Assembly (NCBI RefSeq): GCF_017562075.2
Contig: NC_054085.1
Span: 38,590,539-38,654,538 of the forward strand
Source: Anopheles merus
Taxonomy: Eukaryota > Arthropoda > Insecta > Diptera > Culicidae
Direction of reading: 5' to 3'
DNA: 64,000 nt
The translations under genes were made by a program, and so were the position numbers. A model generated the notes under the pieces. The model saw nothing but the letters and a program-made list of their open reading frames with translations, did not search any database and was not told the origin of the DNA. Positions 48,802-62,200 of this stretch are shown one piece after another. How positions within the stretch are numbered: the first letter of the stretch is position 1; each line of letters starts with the position of its first letter.

Positions 48802-51670
48802 ATCCTGATGGGCCAATATTCTCCCTTTTCCAGCTGGTGTAACTTTTCGCACCAGTTAGTTCCGCTTTTTTATGATTCACCCCAAACGTAGAGGTTTTTT
48901 TTTCTCTGTCCGGTCCTGGTTTGACGTCCTTCGCCCAACAAGGAGCAATTTTATCAAGCTCATCAACACGACGCCTTCCAATCGCCTCGGGAAGCTGATG
49001 ATGATGATGGAACGGACCGAATGAACAAAAAAAGGAAACAAAAAACAGGACAACGCAGGACCCAAGAGAGTTTTGTGGGTGTTTGCGCTGAGTCCGCTGG
49101 TCCACTGGTCCACCCGGACCGGACATCGAAAAACGTGTTGATAGTAATTATTTTAATGAGATTTTGAAGCGTTGAAGACTTGTAGAACGGGTACTTCCGG
49201 CATTCATCAACACTTTGGTTTTCTCTCCCATTTTTTTCTTCTTTCTGGTGCCTTCCCAGTTCGTGGTTCGTCTGCTGCTGGGGGTGCTGTGGTACATTTT
49301 AATTTTTCTCTCCTCTCGTGATCCTTTTTTTGTTGTCTTCCTTTGTTGCTTCTTCGGTGGGTGAAATTTTCCACTGTATTTTTTCTTACATTGTTTCAAC
49401 GCTCCTGATTAGGACGTACCGATTTCGCGCCATGAATAAATAAACGCCGTTCGGCTACCGGTGCCGGGCGTTGCCGGGTTGTCCGGAACCGAATTGTCAG
49501 CGCGGTCGCACCACCAGCAGATCTGATTTTAACATTCTACCATCGCAGCGCGTCAGTCCGACGGTTTGCCGGCCGGTCAACTGTGACACCGCCGCCAGCC
49601 AGCGGTGAGCGCGACTAACTTTGGTGATTTATTTTGCGTTTATTAATGGAAGCGCGCTGGAAAGAAACGCGCTCCCCAAAACTATTTGTGAGACGGTAGC
49701 GAAGTAGCCGCGTAGCACGCTTCACGGATGAAAGCGCAAACTTTTGCACGGAAACTTTTCCATCATCCACCAGCAAGAACGCACGTAGCTCGGCTCTGGC
49801 GGGTTCTGGAGTTTTTATTTCGGCGGAAGCATAATGAGAAAATATAAACCCGTCGTGTTTTCTTCGTGTTCGGTCGTGCGAACCGCTTGAATTGGTAATG
49901 AAGTAGTTGAGGTTTCGGTTTTGAGGTTCCTGTGCTTTGTTTTCTCGATTTCTCGCTCGCAAACTTTCTTTCTTTGTGTTTGATTCGCAGGCAGGCGAAT
50001 AATTCGGTCAACTTGCTGTGGGAGGAGAAATAAATTACCTTCCAAAGTAATTGATGTGTGAGCTTCAAAGGCTAGTTTCGTTTTTGAGTTTAATAATTGT
50101 ATTCTTCTATCCGTGTGCTTCTCGATATGATTATAAAATTCATAACTTTTTCGAGCTCTCTAGACGCATGTTCAGCCGTGTGGTTTTGCTGGTAAATACG
50201 TCGACATTCTTAGCCATTGTTGAGCTTACTCTGCGGCACTTTAATTAAAAAATAACACACACAGCCACGCTGTTCCAATAGCGCCGAACCCAGCCCAACA
50301 TCTCGGCCGCCGACAGTTTTGACGTGCTATAGGAATGTTTGGTTTGCATTATGTTTTACTCTGCATTTAGCACGCCCACCCAACAGCACTGCAGTCCCTT
50401 GGGCGGAGTGTGTAGCGAATGTTTTTCTTGGCATGCAATCCTTTTCCTTTCCTTTCTCGCCCCGCTGCCGCCACAAACCCGCAAAGCCCAGCCCAGATGC
50501 TTGCAGATAGCATAAAATAAACGAACAGAGCGCCGTACTGCATCAAATCGTAGCCTCAAACGTGTTTGTGTGTGTGTGTGCTTTAGATGTTTCAGGAATG
50601 GGGAAACCCTTTTTTCCACCGATCAAGTTAAGTAGCAGCAGCCACCGGAAGCACGGGATCCAACGATCCGCAGTCTCTCGCCGCATCCTCATTGATGTTC
50701 CGGGGCACGTTCGGCGCAGACGGGTTCGGTTGGTTTTCCACGCCGTGCCGCAGGAAACGATTTTCACGCCGCATGCATGTGCGCCGAGTGGATGCAAACC
50801 CGAACTCGTTCATCTGCATCGAAAATCGAAAACGTGTGTGCCGCCACGACGCGGGCGCTGTGTAATAGGCTGCGGTTTTGCCGGTGCATTTTCCTGCATC
50901 CCGCTGGAAAGGGAATTTATCGTCCACCGCGTTTGCCAATGCACAAAAAAACGCATCCTTTTACGAGACGGAAAATATTATGCAACGCTAGAACAAGGAT
51001 CTCCGGGAGTTTTTCTTCCGTAAAGCAAGCAGAGAACAAACATTCTCCCAGCATTACTATCACGTACGAAAGCGCTGAAAGGATTGCATAATTTTCATGA
51101 AAAAGTGTTTCTTTGATTGGTGAAAAATTTCATTCCCTCAAGCTGCGGGTTCGTTTGCAACCGTTCCGTACCGTACACTTCGTTCTGCGCCGAGCATCTT
51201 CTCTTATTACGCTCCCATCAGCGTAAGAAATGATGGCAACGACTACTTGCCCGGAAGCCATTTGTCCATTTTAGAACGGGCACTACCATAAATTTGACTT
51301 CAATTCAATTGAAAGCAATAGCCTCATCTATTCTACCTTTCATCCTGCTTTCATCCTACCTCCCACCCTCCCTCCCTCCACCCTACCGGACCACTATTGA
51401 TGTGACAAATTATATACAGCACAATGGTAGCGGCCACTTGTCCAGCGAGCGAGCACGCCCAGCCCCAAGAACAACCCCAAACCGGGCACTTCATTACGCC
51501 GATTTGCGCAGCATCCATTTAAAAGCCAATCAATTGCCCCGTTCCTCCCAGCCTGCCGTAGTTCCTGCAGGTGAAGATCGGTGTGTGGAACAAAAATAAA
51601 AACATCAACCGGCACGACCTCCACCGCGCGAGGACGCTCTAGAATGTCCGCTAGAAGCGCGAGAGAACCC
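48802..51670. other. non-coding sequence, no gene seen
   Basis: A TG run lies at 50565-50580. Frames at 49615-50068 (minus) and 50543-51091 (both strands) overlap one another and carry no family signature. Confidence 0.55.
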
Positions 51671-51690
51671 GCGCGCGCGCACACACACAC
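51671..51690. repeat. GC/AC alternating tract
   Basis: (GC)5 is followed directly by (AC)5, giving twenty alternating purine-pyrimidine bases. This is a sequence type known to flip readily to Z-DNA. Confidence 0.9.
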
Positions 51691-51889
51691 AATTCAAGAA
51701 TCATTCTACCCGACTGCTGAATGACCAATAATTGGCCGTGTGTGGGGATATTTTTTCGTTCCCCTTCCCTTCCCACTTCTCATCGCGAACCTGCTCGAAA
51801 ACGCGACGAAACGGCGCAAATACGAAAGATTTAACGGGCGACAAGCGACGAACCTCCTGCGCGCTGCACGTAGGCAGGTGATTACGCGA

Positions 51890-51907
51890 GTGCGCGCGCG
51901 CGCGCAC
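51890..51907. repeat. GC tract and perfect 18-base palindrome
   Basis: GTGCGCGCGCGCGCGCAC equals its own reverse complement and alternates purine and pyrimidine throughout. It is the second Z-DNA-type tract within 220 bp of 51671-51690. Confidence 0.9.
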
Positions 51908-52023
51908 GCTCTCGTCTGCAAGAATGAAATGTAGCCAAACGATTTCAGCGACAAAGCCACAGCAGGCCATTCACTCTATGACATGAAGCTTTCAAAGCTC
52001 TCAACAGAAGAAGAAACAGGGTT

Positions 52024-52035
52024 GGGGGGGGGGGG
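52024..52035. repeat. poly-G run, 12 bases
   Basis: Twelve consecutive G. It lies downstream of the two GC-rich alternating tracts. Confidence 0.95.
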
Positions 52036-55000
52036 CGAATTCGAGTTTGGTTTTTGCATTGCAGAACCGTTTTTGCTAGGAACGCCGTTTGTGAAACGCA
52101 TTGAACTGTCCTGCCATTGTGCGTTCTTGCCCCTTTTTTGGGCGAGCCAGCACTTATAATTGGGAGTCCGAGAAAGTCCGCCCCAAGCGAACCATTTTTC
52201 TGTGCGGGAAATTAATTATTTATATTCGTTCATTACTCAGGCCCCCGTTCTGCCCTCTACCTACGATCATCATCATCGGTGGTGCGTGGTTTCGTCGTAA
52301 AGCAAAAATGTTTATTGATAATTATTTTTACTACTCTATCCCCTTTCTCAAAACATGTTCAAACAATTAAAGCCAAACTAGCTTCAGCTCGTGGTTTTAG
52401 TTTTTCTGTGTGCCAAATAGCGAAACCGTGCCCATAAAAGCAAAACCACACAACGACGACGGGTTGAGTCGCGTGTTTTATGTACTCGAGCAACCCGTAA
52501 AAGCTATGCTTCGGATGTTGCGAACAGGGGCTAGGCTACATGGGAAGCGCCTAATCAATGCTGTTCACCGCTGTTTGCTGTTTGTTTGTTTGTTTGGCAG
52601 CATTCTAAAGCAGCCCAAAACGTTTAAAGCAATCCCCCTCCGAAACGCTCTCCAAGGCAGCGGCACGGCGCACTAAATGAGCCATCGTCTCTGCCACAGC
52701 ACGACACACGGTAACAGCTGTTCCGAGTCGACAATCACGCCACGCCGAAGATTACAAGTGTGAAAACATTTCTTCTGGCTGGCTCTATGGCTCCGTCCCT
52801 CCTACCTTGCCCTGCCACACATACACACAATAAAACCCACCATTTTATGGTCTAGTTTTACAAGCTAAGTAAAAGCCACAGCTCCACTTCACTGGGACGG
52901 CTTACTCCAGTCCAGGCCCAATAGGCGACTTGTTGGAATTGTTCAACCGCGGGTCGCAGGTGCCGATGGGAAGCCGTTCGCCTCAAACTGTACTAATTAT
53001 TCGCTCGTAAATCTCAACAGACGCACAAATATACACAGCCACCTCAGAGAAATCCCAGTCCAAACGACTCTCCAGCATTGGGAAGTTCTTTTCCTTCCTG
53101 AGCGAGCTTGCGAACACGCGCTTGCCACTGCAAGCATTTATAAATTCCCTCGACTTAGACGTTGAGCCGTCTTCATTAGAGGGCGAACCGATGGACCCAC
53201 TCTGTTGACACGGGCTAAGGTTGGCCGAAACCGGAATCAAAAGGGAATGCTCCTCATGCTCCCCTGCCCGGAGCGTTAAAACAATCAAAATTAATTGCTT
53301 TACACCGTTTCGCTTTAACAACAGGTAGCCTGTACGGAAAAGGGTAGTGGCCATTTCATCTGCAATTCTAGCAAACATTAGACCATTTGGCAGCCTGCTC
53401 GAGGTTCGCATTTCAAACTTAAACAGTTTTCCACATTTTTATTGGAACCGGCGGGCGATTGGCGATGAAGTCGGGATGGATGGTTGGGGCTCTCCACTCT
53501 GCCGTTGAGTTGTGAATGGTAAAATTATTTCCAAGACTGGCGAAAACTAGTGAATGCTATGTGAAGGTTTGCACAATAATTTGAAATGAATCATGACCGT
53601 ATTCGTCCAATAAATCGCACCAAATCGTGTAAGACCAAAGTCATTTACGGGCGAACATTATTTGGTTGTTTTCATCGTTGCTCTTTCCGTCCTCAGTTTT
53701 ACTATTTCAAGAACATTTTCAGTGTATTATTTCAGAGCTGCAGCCCAAAACCTTATTAATTATCATTCAATGTTTTAAATAAATAATGTTCATAACACGT
53801 AAACCAAACGCAACGCTGCCGACAACCCACAAAGTGCCACATGCCAATTAGTGTGCGTACAGGCCGGACATTCGTCTTGCTTATCCTTGTTTAATTGGCA
53901 AATAATTGTACACAGTAATTAAAACAATGCGGCTGCAGTAAACGCGTACGCGTGGTCATCCATTCGCGCCATCCTTACGCCCGAAAGGCGCATTTTATTG
54001 CCCGGGAACAAAAGCCCCAATACCGTTCCAATCCTTTCCATGCAAACATGCAGCTAACAAAAAGGACTCCCGCAGCCCAAACACGAATGCTCATATTTTA
54101 CGCGTTTCCACCGCGGGGCTTTTTTTTTGCTGTGCTTTTGTGCAGCGCACACGGCAAGCTCTTCCGCTTCGCCGAAAGGAAGTGTAAAATCGAATTTTTA
54201 TTATTAATCAATTTTGCCATAGCTACCGTTACCGCACGGTGAGATACGCAGCAACAGCAAACAGCAAAGCGAGCAGTCGAATTGTATCGGAATCGGGATG
54301 CGAAACGTCGAAGCTCACAGTGCGTTCGATTCGGTGGACACAGAATTAAAGATAATTGAAAGAAATGTGCACGATTCAATTAATGCACACGCGTCGACAG
54401 GGTTTTTCGCTGTTTCAATTCGATCCGTCGATGTAATTAGTATGAATGTGCTCAACTTTTTATGCTGCCCGTACGCCTATAAACATTGCCGGACCGCACC
54501 GCACCAGGCCCGAACAGGCCAGATTGGTTTGTCAACGCACACGTGTAGTTTGGTAAATTTTTATTTACATTTCTGTAGCACGAAAAGGACGAGATGTAGT
54601 TACCGCATTGGGGAGCGAAAGAGAAGGAGGCAAACAACACAGTACGGCAAACAATTAAAATGTATACAACCCTTCCCGAAAATTAATGTAAAGTTATTGT
54701 GTATCCTTCAATTGTTGGCAATTTAGTGTCAATATTTCTCTCCGCCGCAGCAGTAAAAGTGCTCGCTTCACGCAACAATGTGCAACAATTCGTTCTTTAT
54801 GCCTCGCCACACTCGCTTAATCATAATGAGCTATCCTGGGCAATGTTTTCCGTTGTGCTTTGCATTGCTTTTACTCCCGCTGTACTGCAGCATAAAATAT
54901 TCACGTCAACATTAATTTGGTATTAATAACGTATAAATTTGTGCCCGGCTTGACCCCACCGACCCCCGCGCTGGACCGATGAAAACCTTGCTTAAAACAA

Positions 55001-57059
55001 TGTGAGCGAAGTGGTGTGAGTGGGGTTTTTCTCCTGGTTCGGAAACCAACGTTGAAGCAAAACATGAATGCCGCTTTTGCAGTGGCGCATCGTTCGGTGT
55101 GTTGTTCAATTGCGCCAGTGTTTTTTTCTGGTGCTATTGTGTGGTAATGAGTGAGCATAATTTTCGAACTGCATGATATATTTACTCCACCGTCAGGGGG
55201 TGTATTTTGCATTCCAAATGTAAAGCAAATATTGTACAGTGTTGCACATAAGAAGAATGATCTTTATGTATGTTTTTTATGATGATTATCAACCTCCTCC
55301 TGAGTTAATATCCACCGCAAACTACTAAAATATGCTACTTGACGCCATTTATTGGAAGTATTCTCCTTAGCAAATTCAATCCGAAGATTGAATGAATGAA
55401 TGCACGAACAAAACACACCCATTTACCCAAACGAACGACTCCACTCGCACACAAACATTATCGCTTTTCAGCACACATATTAAACGGTGCTATAAATAAA
55501 TATGCAAATAAATCTGTTCGCCAAACCGCGCTCCCGCGCTAGTTCTGTCGAAGAACGCACCCAGAAATGCCTTCCCTTCTCCCCTGCTTGGATGCATCCC
55601 GTTCGGATGCGCAGCAAATCATCCTCTTTTGCGCGGCCCGGCATCGCCCTTTCCCGGGGGCAGCATGTCGCGCTAATAAAACCATTTATGACATTTACAC
55701 GAACGCTGTCTAATTGCTGCACCCGAATAAATTATCTCAATGCTGTGTGCAAGACGCAGAGTGAGCGAAAGAAGAGCACACCGGTAGCACGGTCGGGGAG
55801 TTGTCCTCGCGCAACGAGGAGGAAGCTCCAAATGATGCCGAGTTTATGCGGCGCACTTTCCTGATTCCGCACGCTGGAAGCGGATGGATTTCCTCCGTGA
55901 AGATGCTTGTTTTCTTTTTCTTTCGGTTCAGACCAAACCAAAGTGACATAAACGAGCCAGCTATGCTCATTGACCTTTGCGAAGCGATGAGGATGGAGAG
56001 GATTAGTGGAAGGGTTTACACAAACCGCCCAAACCGTTCGTCACGGTGGTAGCGGTGAAATATGACAAACATGTGAAAACCAGCCGCCATCCGTCAAAAG
56101 GATGTGGACAGAAATTTTCATAAAGATGCACCTCACACCCCAAAACGCAGTGTCTCCCCTTTCGGCCAGAACGAATCCGAACGCGCGATTCGCTCGGTGC
56201 GCTATAATGAGCAAACGCACCAGACGCTGCGGAGGGCGCAAGCCGTGCGCAAGTACGCTGTAAATGCCTCGTGTGATATGATTTGTCGTCGCCTCGGCGG
56301 ACCATTTCTCAAACTCGCGAACCCTCGCACAGGCATCCAAATGCATCCAAACACGCACACACACAGGGCGAGCGATAACCGTGGCAAAGAATAAAGAAGA
56401 ACACATCGTCTCCCGACTCATTCTCATTAAAAAGGACGCTACCTTCTAGTGAGACATTTATTAGCGAGCGTTCAAACATGGCACACACGCATCGGGCGAC
56501 CGGGGAGTCCGCCTGCTACACTTCCTGCAAGTGTCTGCGGGGCGGTGTGCCGCAGGGAAGCGGCCACGCATGGAGCTGTAAATTGGCAGCCAAGCATTAA
56601 CGCCCGACAGTCGGCGATGTCAACATTCGTAAAGTGAGGAAGATATATTTTCGCACGCAGCTGTGAAATTGCTGGTGACGCTTAACACCAGTTTAGGGGC
56701 GACAGTCATTATTGCCAACCGCGGGACCATTCTACATTGCACTGCCGAGTGCGCCGAGTGCCCAGTGCCCCATTCAAAAGGTGTAGCTCGATCGTGGTTC
56801 ATCGTTCGTCGAGCAGCCGAGTCGTCTCCCGGGGATCTTTGGGATGACACCACAGTCAACGGTTGCAGTGGGAAGCGATAAGTGAAGATCTTGCATCAAA
56901 CAGCGCCTGCACACACACACACAGTGGTGCTTCATTATGGGAGGATTAAAATAACACGAGTTTCGGATGTAAATAACAGGACAGATGTCGGTGTGCGGAA
57001 ATTAAATAAGAAGAGATCCTGCGATGAAGGTAGTAGATCAAACGAGACTTAATTGTTGA
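52036..57059. other. non-coding sequence, no gene seen
   Basis: (TTTG)4 lies at 52581-52596. The 142-codon ATG frame at 52983-53411 (minus) shows no recognised domain and no promoter, so I leave it uncalled. AT-rich patches lie near 53540-53820 and 55230-55400. A lone GTGGCGC occurs at 55082-55088. Confidence 0.5.
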
Positions 57060-57093
57060 TAGATGACGCTTTGCTAGCATACAGCGCCATCTA
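57060..57093. promoter_or_regulatory. inverted pair of CTCF-like motifs
   Basis: TAGATGACGCT (57060-57070) faces AGCGCCATCTA (57083-57093), whose reverse complement is TAGATGGCGCT. The arms match at 10 of 11 bases across a 12-base spacer. The right arm fits all ten positions of the CTCF core YAGRKGGCRS, and the left arm fits nine. The inverted arrangement is seen in the sequence; CTCF binding is inference. Confidence 0.35.
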
Positions 57094-59207
57094 ACGGAAA
57101 CTGTACGAAGTGTAATTAGTTGGTTATGTGTTAGGGCCTCGTATTTCTTCTGCAAACCTCATATTTTATCCAACACACTCCATCTTCCCATAGTGACTGT
57201 AGGGTCTTTCGCATTCGCTCTGCAAACTTCATCTCATCTGCCTACCCACGAGTGGATCTCCTGCGGCACTCGTCCCTTCATCCTCAGCCGGATGCTTTCT
57301 TGCCATGTCCCTCTCTCTCTTCATCTCAGATCGACCAACCCAGTACGCTTGATTTGTGTCCATGTTTCTGCCGTCTTGGCCGGTCGACCGTATGTTGCCC
57401 GGTATGATTTATTCGCTGGCTGGAAATTATGATGAGTGCGGTTTAATACCGCATAAGCTGCCGGGGAGATTGTTCATCATCCATCACTTTATCACCTACG
57501 CTTGCCCGGATTCTCTCCACCGTTTCCAGCTATGCCTGGATAGGCAAAGCCGTGCTGTACTGACGGCGTGGAATGCAACTCGATTTACTGACCACCGGGC
57601 ACTGTTGTGTCCGAAACACGCGCACACGCGGGTTGGGCAGAAATTACAAGCAGTTTCCCGCGCTTGGGCACCGGAATCGGTCGTCACGCTCAATCGAACC
57701 GTCCAATCGGTCGACTCCTCCACCAATTGACGCGCGCTCGGTCAGCCGTTTAGCACCCACGTTTAGCAGCAGAATATCAATTTTGTGACCCACTCGGGTT
57801 TTGGGGCCCGCGGAGTTTGTGCAAAACCCCAAAACCCCCACCGCCTTCACACGTGCACACATTATCGATACCGCAGGCTGTAGGTTTTCCGGCTGCCGAA
57901 CATCAAACGGTTCGAGGTTTTAGCAGCAGCGCTGTACTAAACTGTGCTACGTTACAGGCGGCCACTGACCACTTCAACGCACAACCCAGCCTGTTTGCAC
58001 AGCTCGGTTTTGGGGCAGAGCAAAATCAATTCGAATTTCGCTAATTTATGGACGGAACCGTCCGTCCGTTCGTTGGGTTCGCATCTAAGCGGCTAAAGAG
58101 AGGTAATGCAGCGAGGCCGGGATGCGAGATTGCACTGGCGACAATAAAATTGACCATGGTTTGATTGTTTCCCGGTCACCGAAATTCCAATTTGCCTGAT
58201 ATTCCGCTGAAATCGGTGCGCTCTGGCAGCCGCCGGTAGATGAATTCACCGCGGTTAGTTGAATTATTTAAAATATCCTGCTGGATTCACCACGACCGGG
58301 CACTTTGTCGCCATGGCCATTGAGCCGGATATGTTCCATGTGGTTTTTACCCAAGCTTAGATAATTCCACTAATCAGATTGGTTAGGCACAGTCATCACA
58401 ATCAAACCGCTTCAATGTCAATCAATACCAGATGTATATTTGATAAACAATCTAAAACCATTCTATACAAACGTTTTCATGCAGTGTGGTTTAAAAAACA
58501 AACATTTACCTTTTATAAAACGTACCAAGCTCTTTCAAAAGGAAGCACACCAACAACCCTTTCTTTTTTCTTATAATAATGGGTTAGAATCATGTAAATA
58601 TCGCATTACATTACTGCTCCATGATTGTCAATGAAACGAGCTCTAATTGAAGCTAGTTTATTGCTATTACTTACCGCCATTGTCACCAACCACCGCCATC
58701 TGCATAGAAAGACAGCGCCATCCATGCTTTCTGCTGCGCTCTCCACGCTTCAGTAATTCTAAACTACCGCCTCTGGCGCGATTCCGCCAACTCGCACGCC
58801 CGACTAACCATGCAACCGAGCAACAAGCTGCTGGAACTAGCAATAGACTACGCCTCACCTCGTTCGATTCTGATTGTAGATTACCCATTTCGATTGGAAC
58901 CCATTGCGCTCGGTGGGATGTGGGGGTTTTTTGTGTGCTGTGTGCTTGCACTCTTTTATTTTCCATTCAGTGTTTTTCGTTTTACTTCCCTTCTGTTCAA
59001 TTCTTTCCTATCGCGAACAGTGCGTTTGATCGTTTTTTGTTTTGTTTGTTTCCTACTCCCGTGTGTTGTTGTGTTCTCTGTTTGCATGTTGTGCTGTTGC
59101 TTTGCTATTTCTTTCCTCTTCGTTTTGCAAATTTCCCATCCCCTTTTCGGATGCGTTAAGTACCGCGAGTTATGGGGTTTTTCGCATAAATTATTCCAAG
59201 CATAATG
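57094..59207. other. non-coding sequence, no gene seen
   Basis: There is no supported gene. A further CTCF-like AGCGCCATCC lies near 58713-58722. Overlapping hydrophobic frames at 58647-59205 come from a T-rich strip and are not credible on their own. Confidence 0.5.
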
Positions 59208-59224
59208 TTTTTTTTTTTTTTTTT
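59208..59224. repeat. poly-T run, 17 bases
   Basis: Seventeen consecutive T, with neighbouring shorter T runs. It does not follow a recognisable retroposed gene on either strand. Confidence 0.95.
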
Positions 59225-62200
59225 CATTCGTTTTTGTTCACTGCAACCGATCAATAACGGCGTGGAATATTGCATGGAAGTAATTCAGACGCTGACTTTA
59301 TGTTCTTTTGATTCAGATCGGCGTTTTTTTTGCCTCCATTCCCTTCCCTTTTTTCGCTCTTCATTCGTTTCATTCCGTTGTTTAATTTAATACATAACTA
59401 TTACGCCCATGCCCGTTCTGTTCGCTGTTTGGCTGCGGGGAAGAGGCCTGAGTTTTACACAATTTTTCGCACAACTTCAACCGAAACGGAAGCGAACTGG
59501 CGAGCGAGCAGCCACAGCCTCCACCGTTCCAGCTTCTCGCTGTAACCTGTTCCCCTCCCGTACTTGATTTGATTTGATTCGTTGGTTTTATTAGCATCAT
59601 ATGTTCCGTTTTCTTATGCTACTTGAGTTCTGTTTGTTTTGTAGTTTCTTTTTTCGCCTGGCTGTTTCTGTTCTGCCACAGCCGCGTTGTTTTATTAGCT
59701 TGTAGGTATTTTACTGTTATTGATTCTAGGGTTTTTTTGCTGTTTTGATCTCTTTACTTTTTTTATTCGGTGTTCGATACCATCGATTCCGCAGCATTAA
59801 TTCGCTCTGCCGAGCGGCAAGAATTTAAAGCCGCGTTCCAATCGAACGAATTTCGTTCGTGGTCTAACTCAATTGCGGTTTTCGGTTGCATCTTATCGAT
59901 GCGAAAAACCCCGACGCTGTTTGATGCTGCTGCTGAGGATGATGACGGCGATGATGATGATGATGATTGTGAAGTGGCTGATGGCCATCCCGGGCCATCG
60001 AGCGGGAGCTGATTGGAGTTGATTTATGGAGCAGAAATCAACAGGCCCGCGTTGATCGCGCCCAAGATCTTTACCTTTCCTCCTCTACTTCATCCAGTGT
60101 AGCTGTAAGGTGGGAAGCGAAGCGAAGAGAGACCAGTTGTTATCGAGTTGGTGGTTGCTTTATTTACTGACTGTGTCTAGTCGCTTCCTCTACTCCTTGC
60201 CCCTCTCCCAACGTATCGTAAAATGGTACGTATTTTAGCTACCGAAACATAAATAATCAACGGCCGCTTGCAGAAACCAAGCCACAGTACCGCCCGATGC
60301 GAGGGTCGATCAGATCGATCCATTAACCGTGAAGAAAATGAGCTTGGCTTGGCTCTTTACAATCGCACAGCATCGTCACAGCCAGAAGTCGACAGGCTCT
60401 CGTACCTCTACGCTCTTCTTCGACAAACTATACATGCCCTTCAGGAATTGTCCGATTGGTGTGGTGAAAAGAAAGAAAAACTACCCTAGAGCCCCTTAAG
60501 CAGGATAGATCAATGAGGCTGATTGAAATGATTGCACTGATGAGCGATGAGTGGCTGGCATTTTTTTTGTTAAATCAACTCAATTACCTGACCACTTTGT
60601 GGTTAGCTTTCAGTCGCGTTCATTTCACAAACATTAAAAATTAAATCGCAACTGTATGTAGAGCCGCACGTGCACGAGTGATTTGAATATTTTCCTTCCG
60701 TTGCTGGAAGTAATTTTTACCTCCCATGTCTTATCGCCTCGCCAACAGCTGTCAACAGCTTGGGGATTTCGCGGAATTGAAGTCCAATTTGCAAGGGGCT
60801 CAGAAATATGTCTCATCCTTTTCAATCACAGCAAATCCATCCGGCCCGAAAGCCCGATCCGATCAACGGTGTGGTCCTCCGCCCCGTTTCGTAACGCTGC
60901 AAGCCATACGTGTGTCGTTTCGGATTTGTCAACTCCAGCAGAGGAGGCAAGTGTCAACATTTCATGCAAAAATATGCCCTACGCGTGAGCTTTTCCAGTC
61001 CAATGCTCCACCTCGCTATCGTCCACAACGTCAAACAAATGTCACTAAACTAACGCGTGATGGAAGCGAGCAAAAAATATGTACAAATATACACAGGAAC
61101 GCCCGCCGGATCCTTTTCATTCCGGATTACGTTTTCACCCACTAGAAAGATTCACACGCTTTACCGGTGATTGACTATTCGCTGAAATTTGCAGTCCATC
61201 TTGGAAAAAGTGAAGAAGCGGCTAAAAAATCACATCTGCGTGTATTTTGTTTTTCTCTCCCCTGCCGCCCTCCAAGGGCCCTTCATTTGGAACTCCTTCT
61301 CGGCGACAGATAGCGACCCGTTACTAATCGCACTTTTACGCGGAACAAATCAACCGACCGCGAAGCAAAAATCGCTCCTCGTAATGACAATTTCGGGTGC
61401 CGAAAGTCCCGAGACGCAAAGCCGACACGCACCAGTTGCGCCAGAAGCACTTCATTAATGTCATGTTTGCCCGCCACGATTTGCGTGCTTTGTTCATATT
61501 TCGCTGTAAAAATTTTGCATACCCACCCCCCTCCGACTCGACTGTAAAATGAGTAAAAAAAGCAGAATATTTCCACGCGGTTGCTTGCAAACATAATCCT
61601 AACCCTCCCAGCTCGGGTGACTAAATGGACCATATCCGAATATCACAACCGTTTGGCGGTCAAATCACAAATTCAACGCTCTTCTTGGGAAGAGGGTTTT
61701 CACCCCTCCACCAATTTCGCCTCCCCCCCCCTCCCCTCCCAACATGCAGCGAAACATAGCAAGCAGCAGCCAAAACAAAAACAACCCAAACGACCAGACA
61801 ACAGTGGCCACCGGACCAAAACCGACACTGCTGCTGCTGCTGATGCTGCTAACGAACGCGACATTCCGGAGCGTGAATTTATTAAGTGTCGGCATTCATG
61901 TTAAACCTTTGCTCCTTCTTTTTTCGTTGTTCTGTTTGAATGTTGGCCTCTTTGGCACACGCTTACACACACAATGCACACCAAGGATGGCAACCATCCG
62001 AATAGAATGCATCTCGTGTCATCACCGGGCGATGCTGCATCGCTGCATTAGCTTCTTCCCTCGCTGGGGGAACGGATAAAGAAGGTGTACGCATCAGCAC
62101 AAGGACTGCCGCCGTTGCCTGTTTTCCATGAAAGCGAATTTTCTGCAAAACACTTGTACACAAAATTATCCCCCCAAATGCAGAATGCATGCATGCATCA

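Noticed and set aside
52983..53411. 142-codon minus frame starting with ATG
   Set aside because: It is within chance length, has no domain, no promoter signal and no splice context, and codon endings show no clear bias.
59208..59224. T17 run as the tail of a retroposed element
   Set aside because: No element body, target-site duplication or related copy is visible next to it.
59770..60012. Acidic 80-codon frame with an Asp run
   Set aside because: It starts at GTG, not ATG, and the Asp run is a GAT microsatellite; there is no further support.
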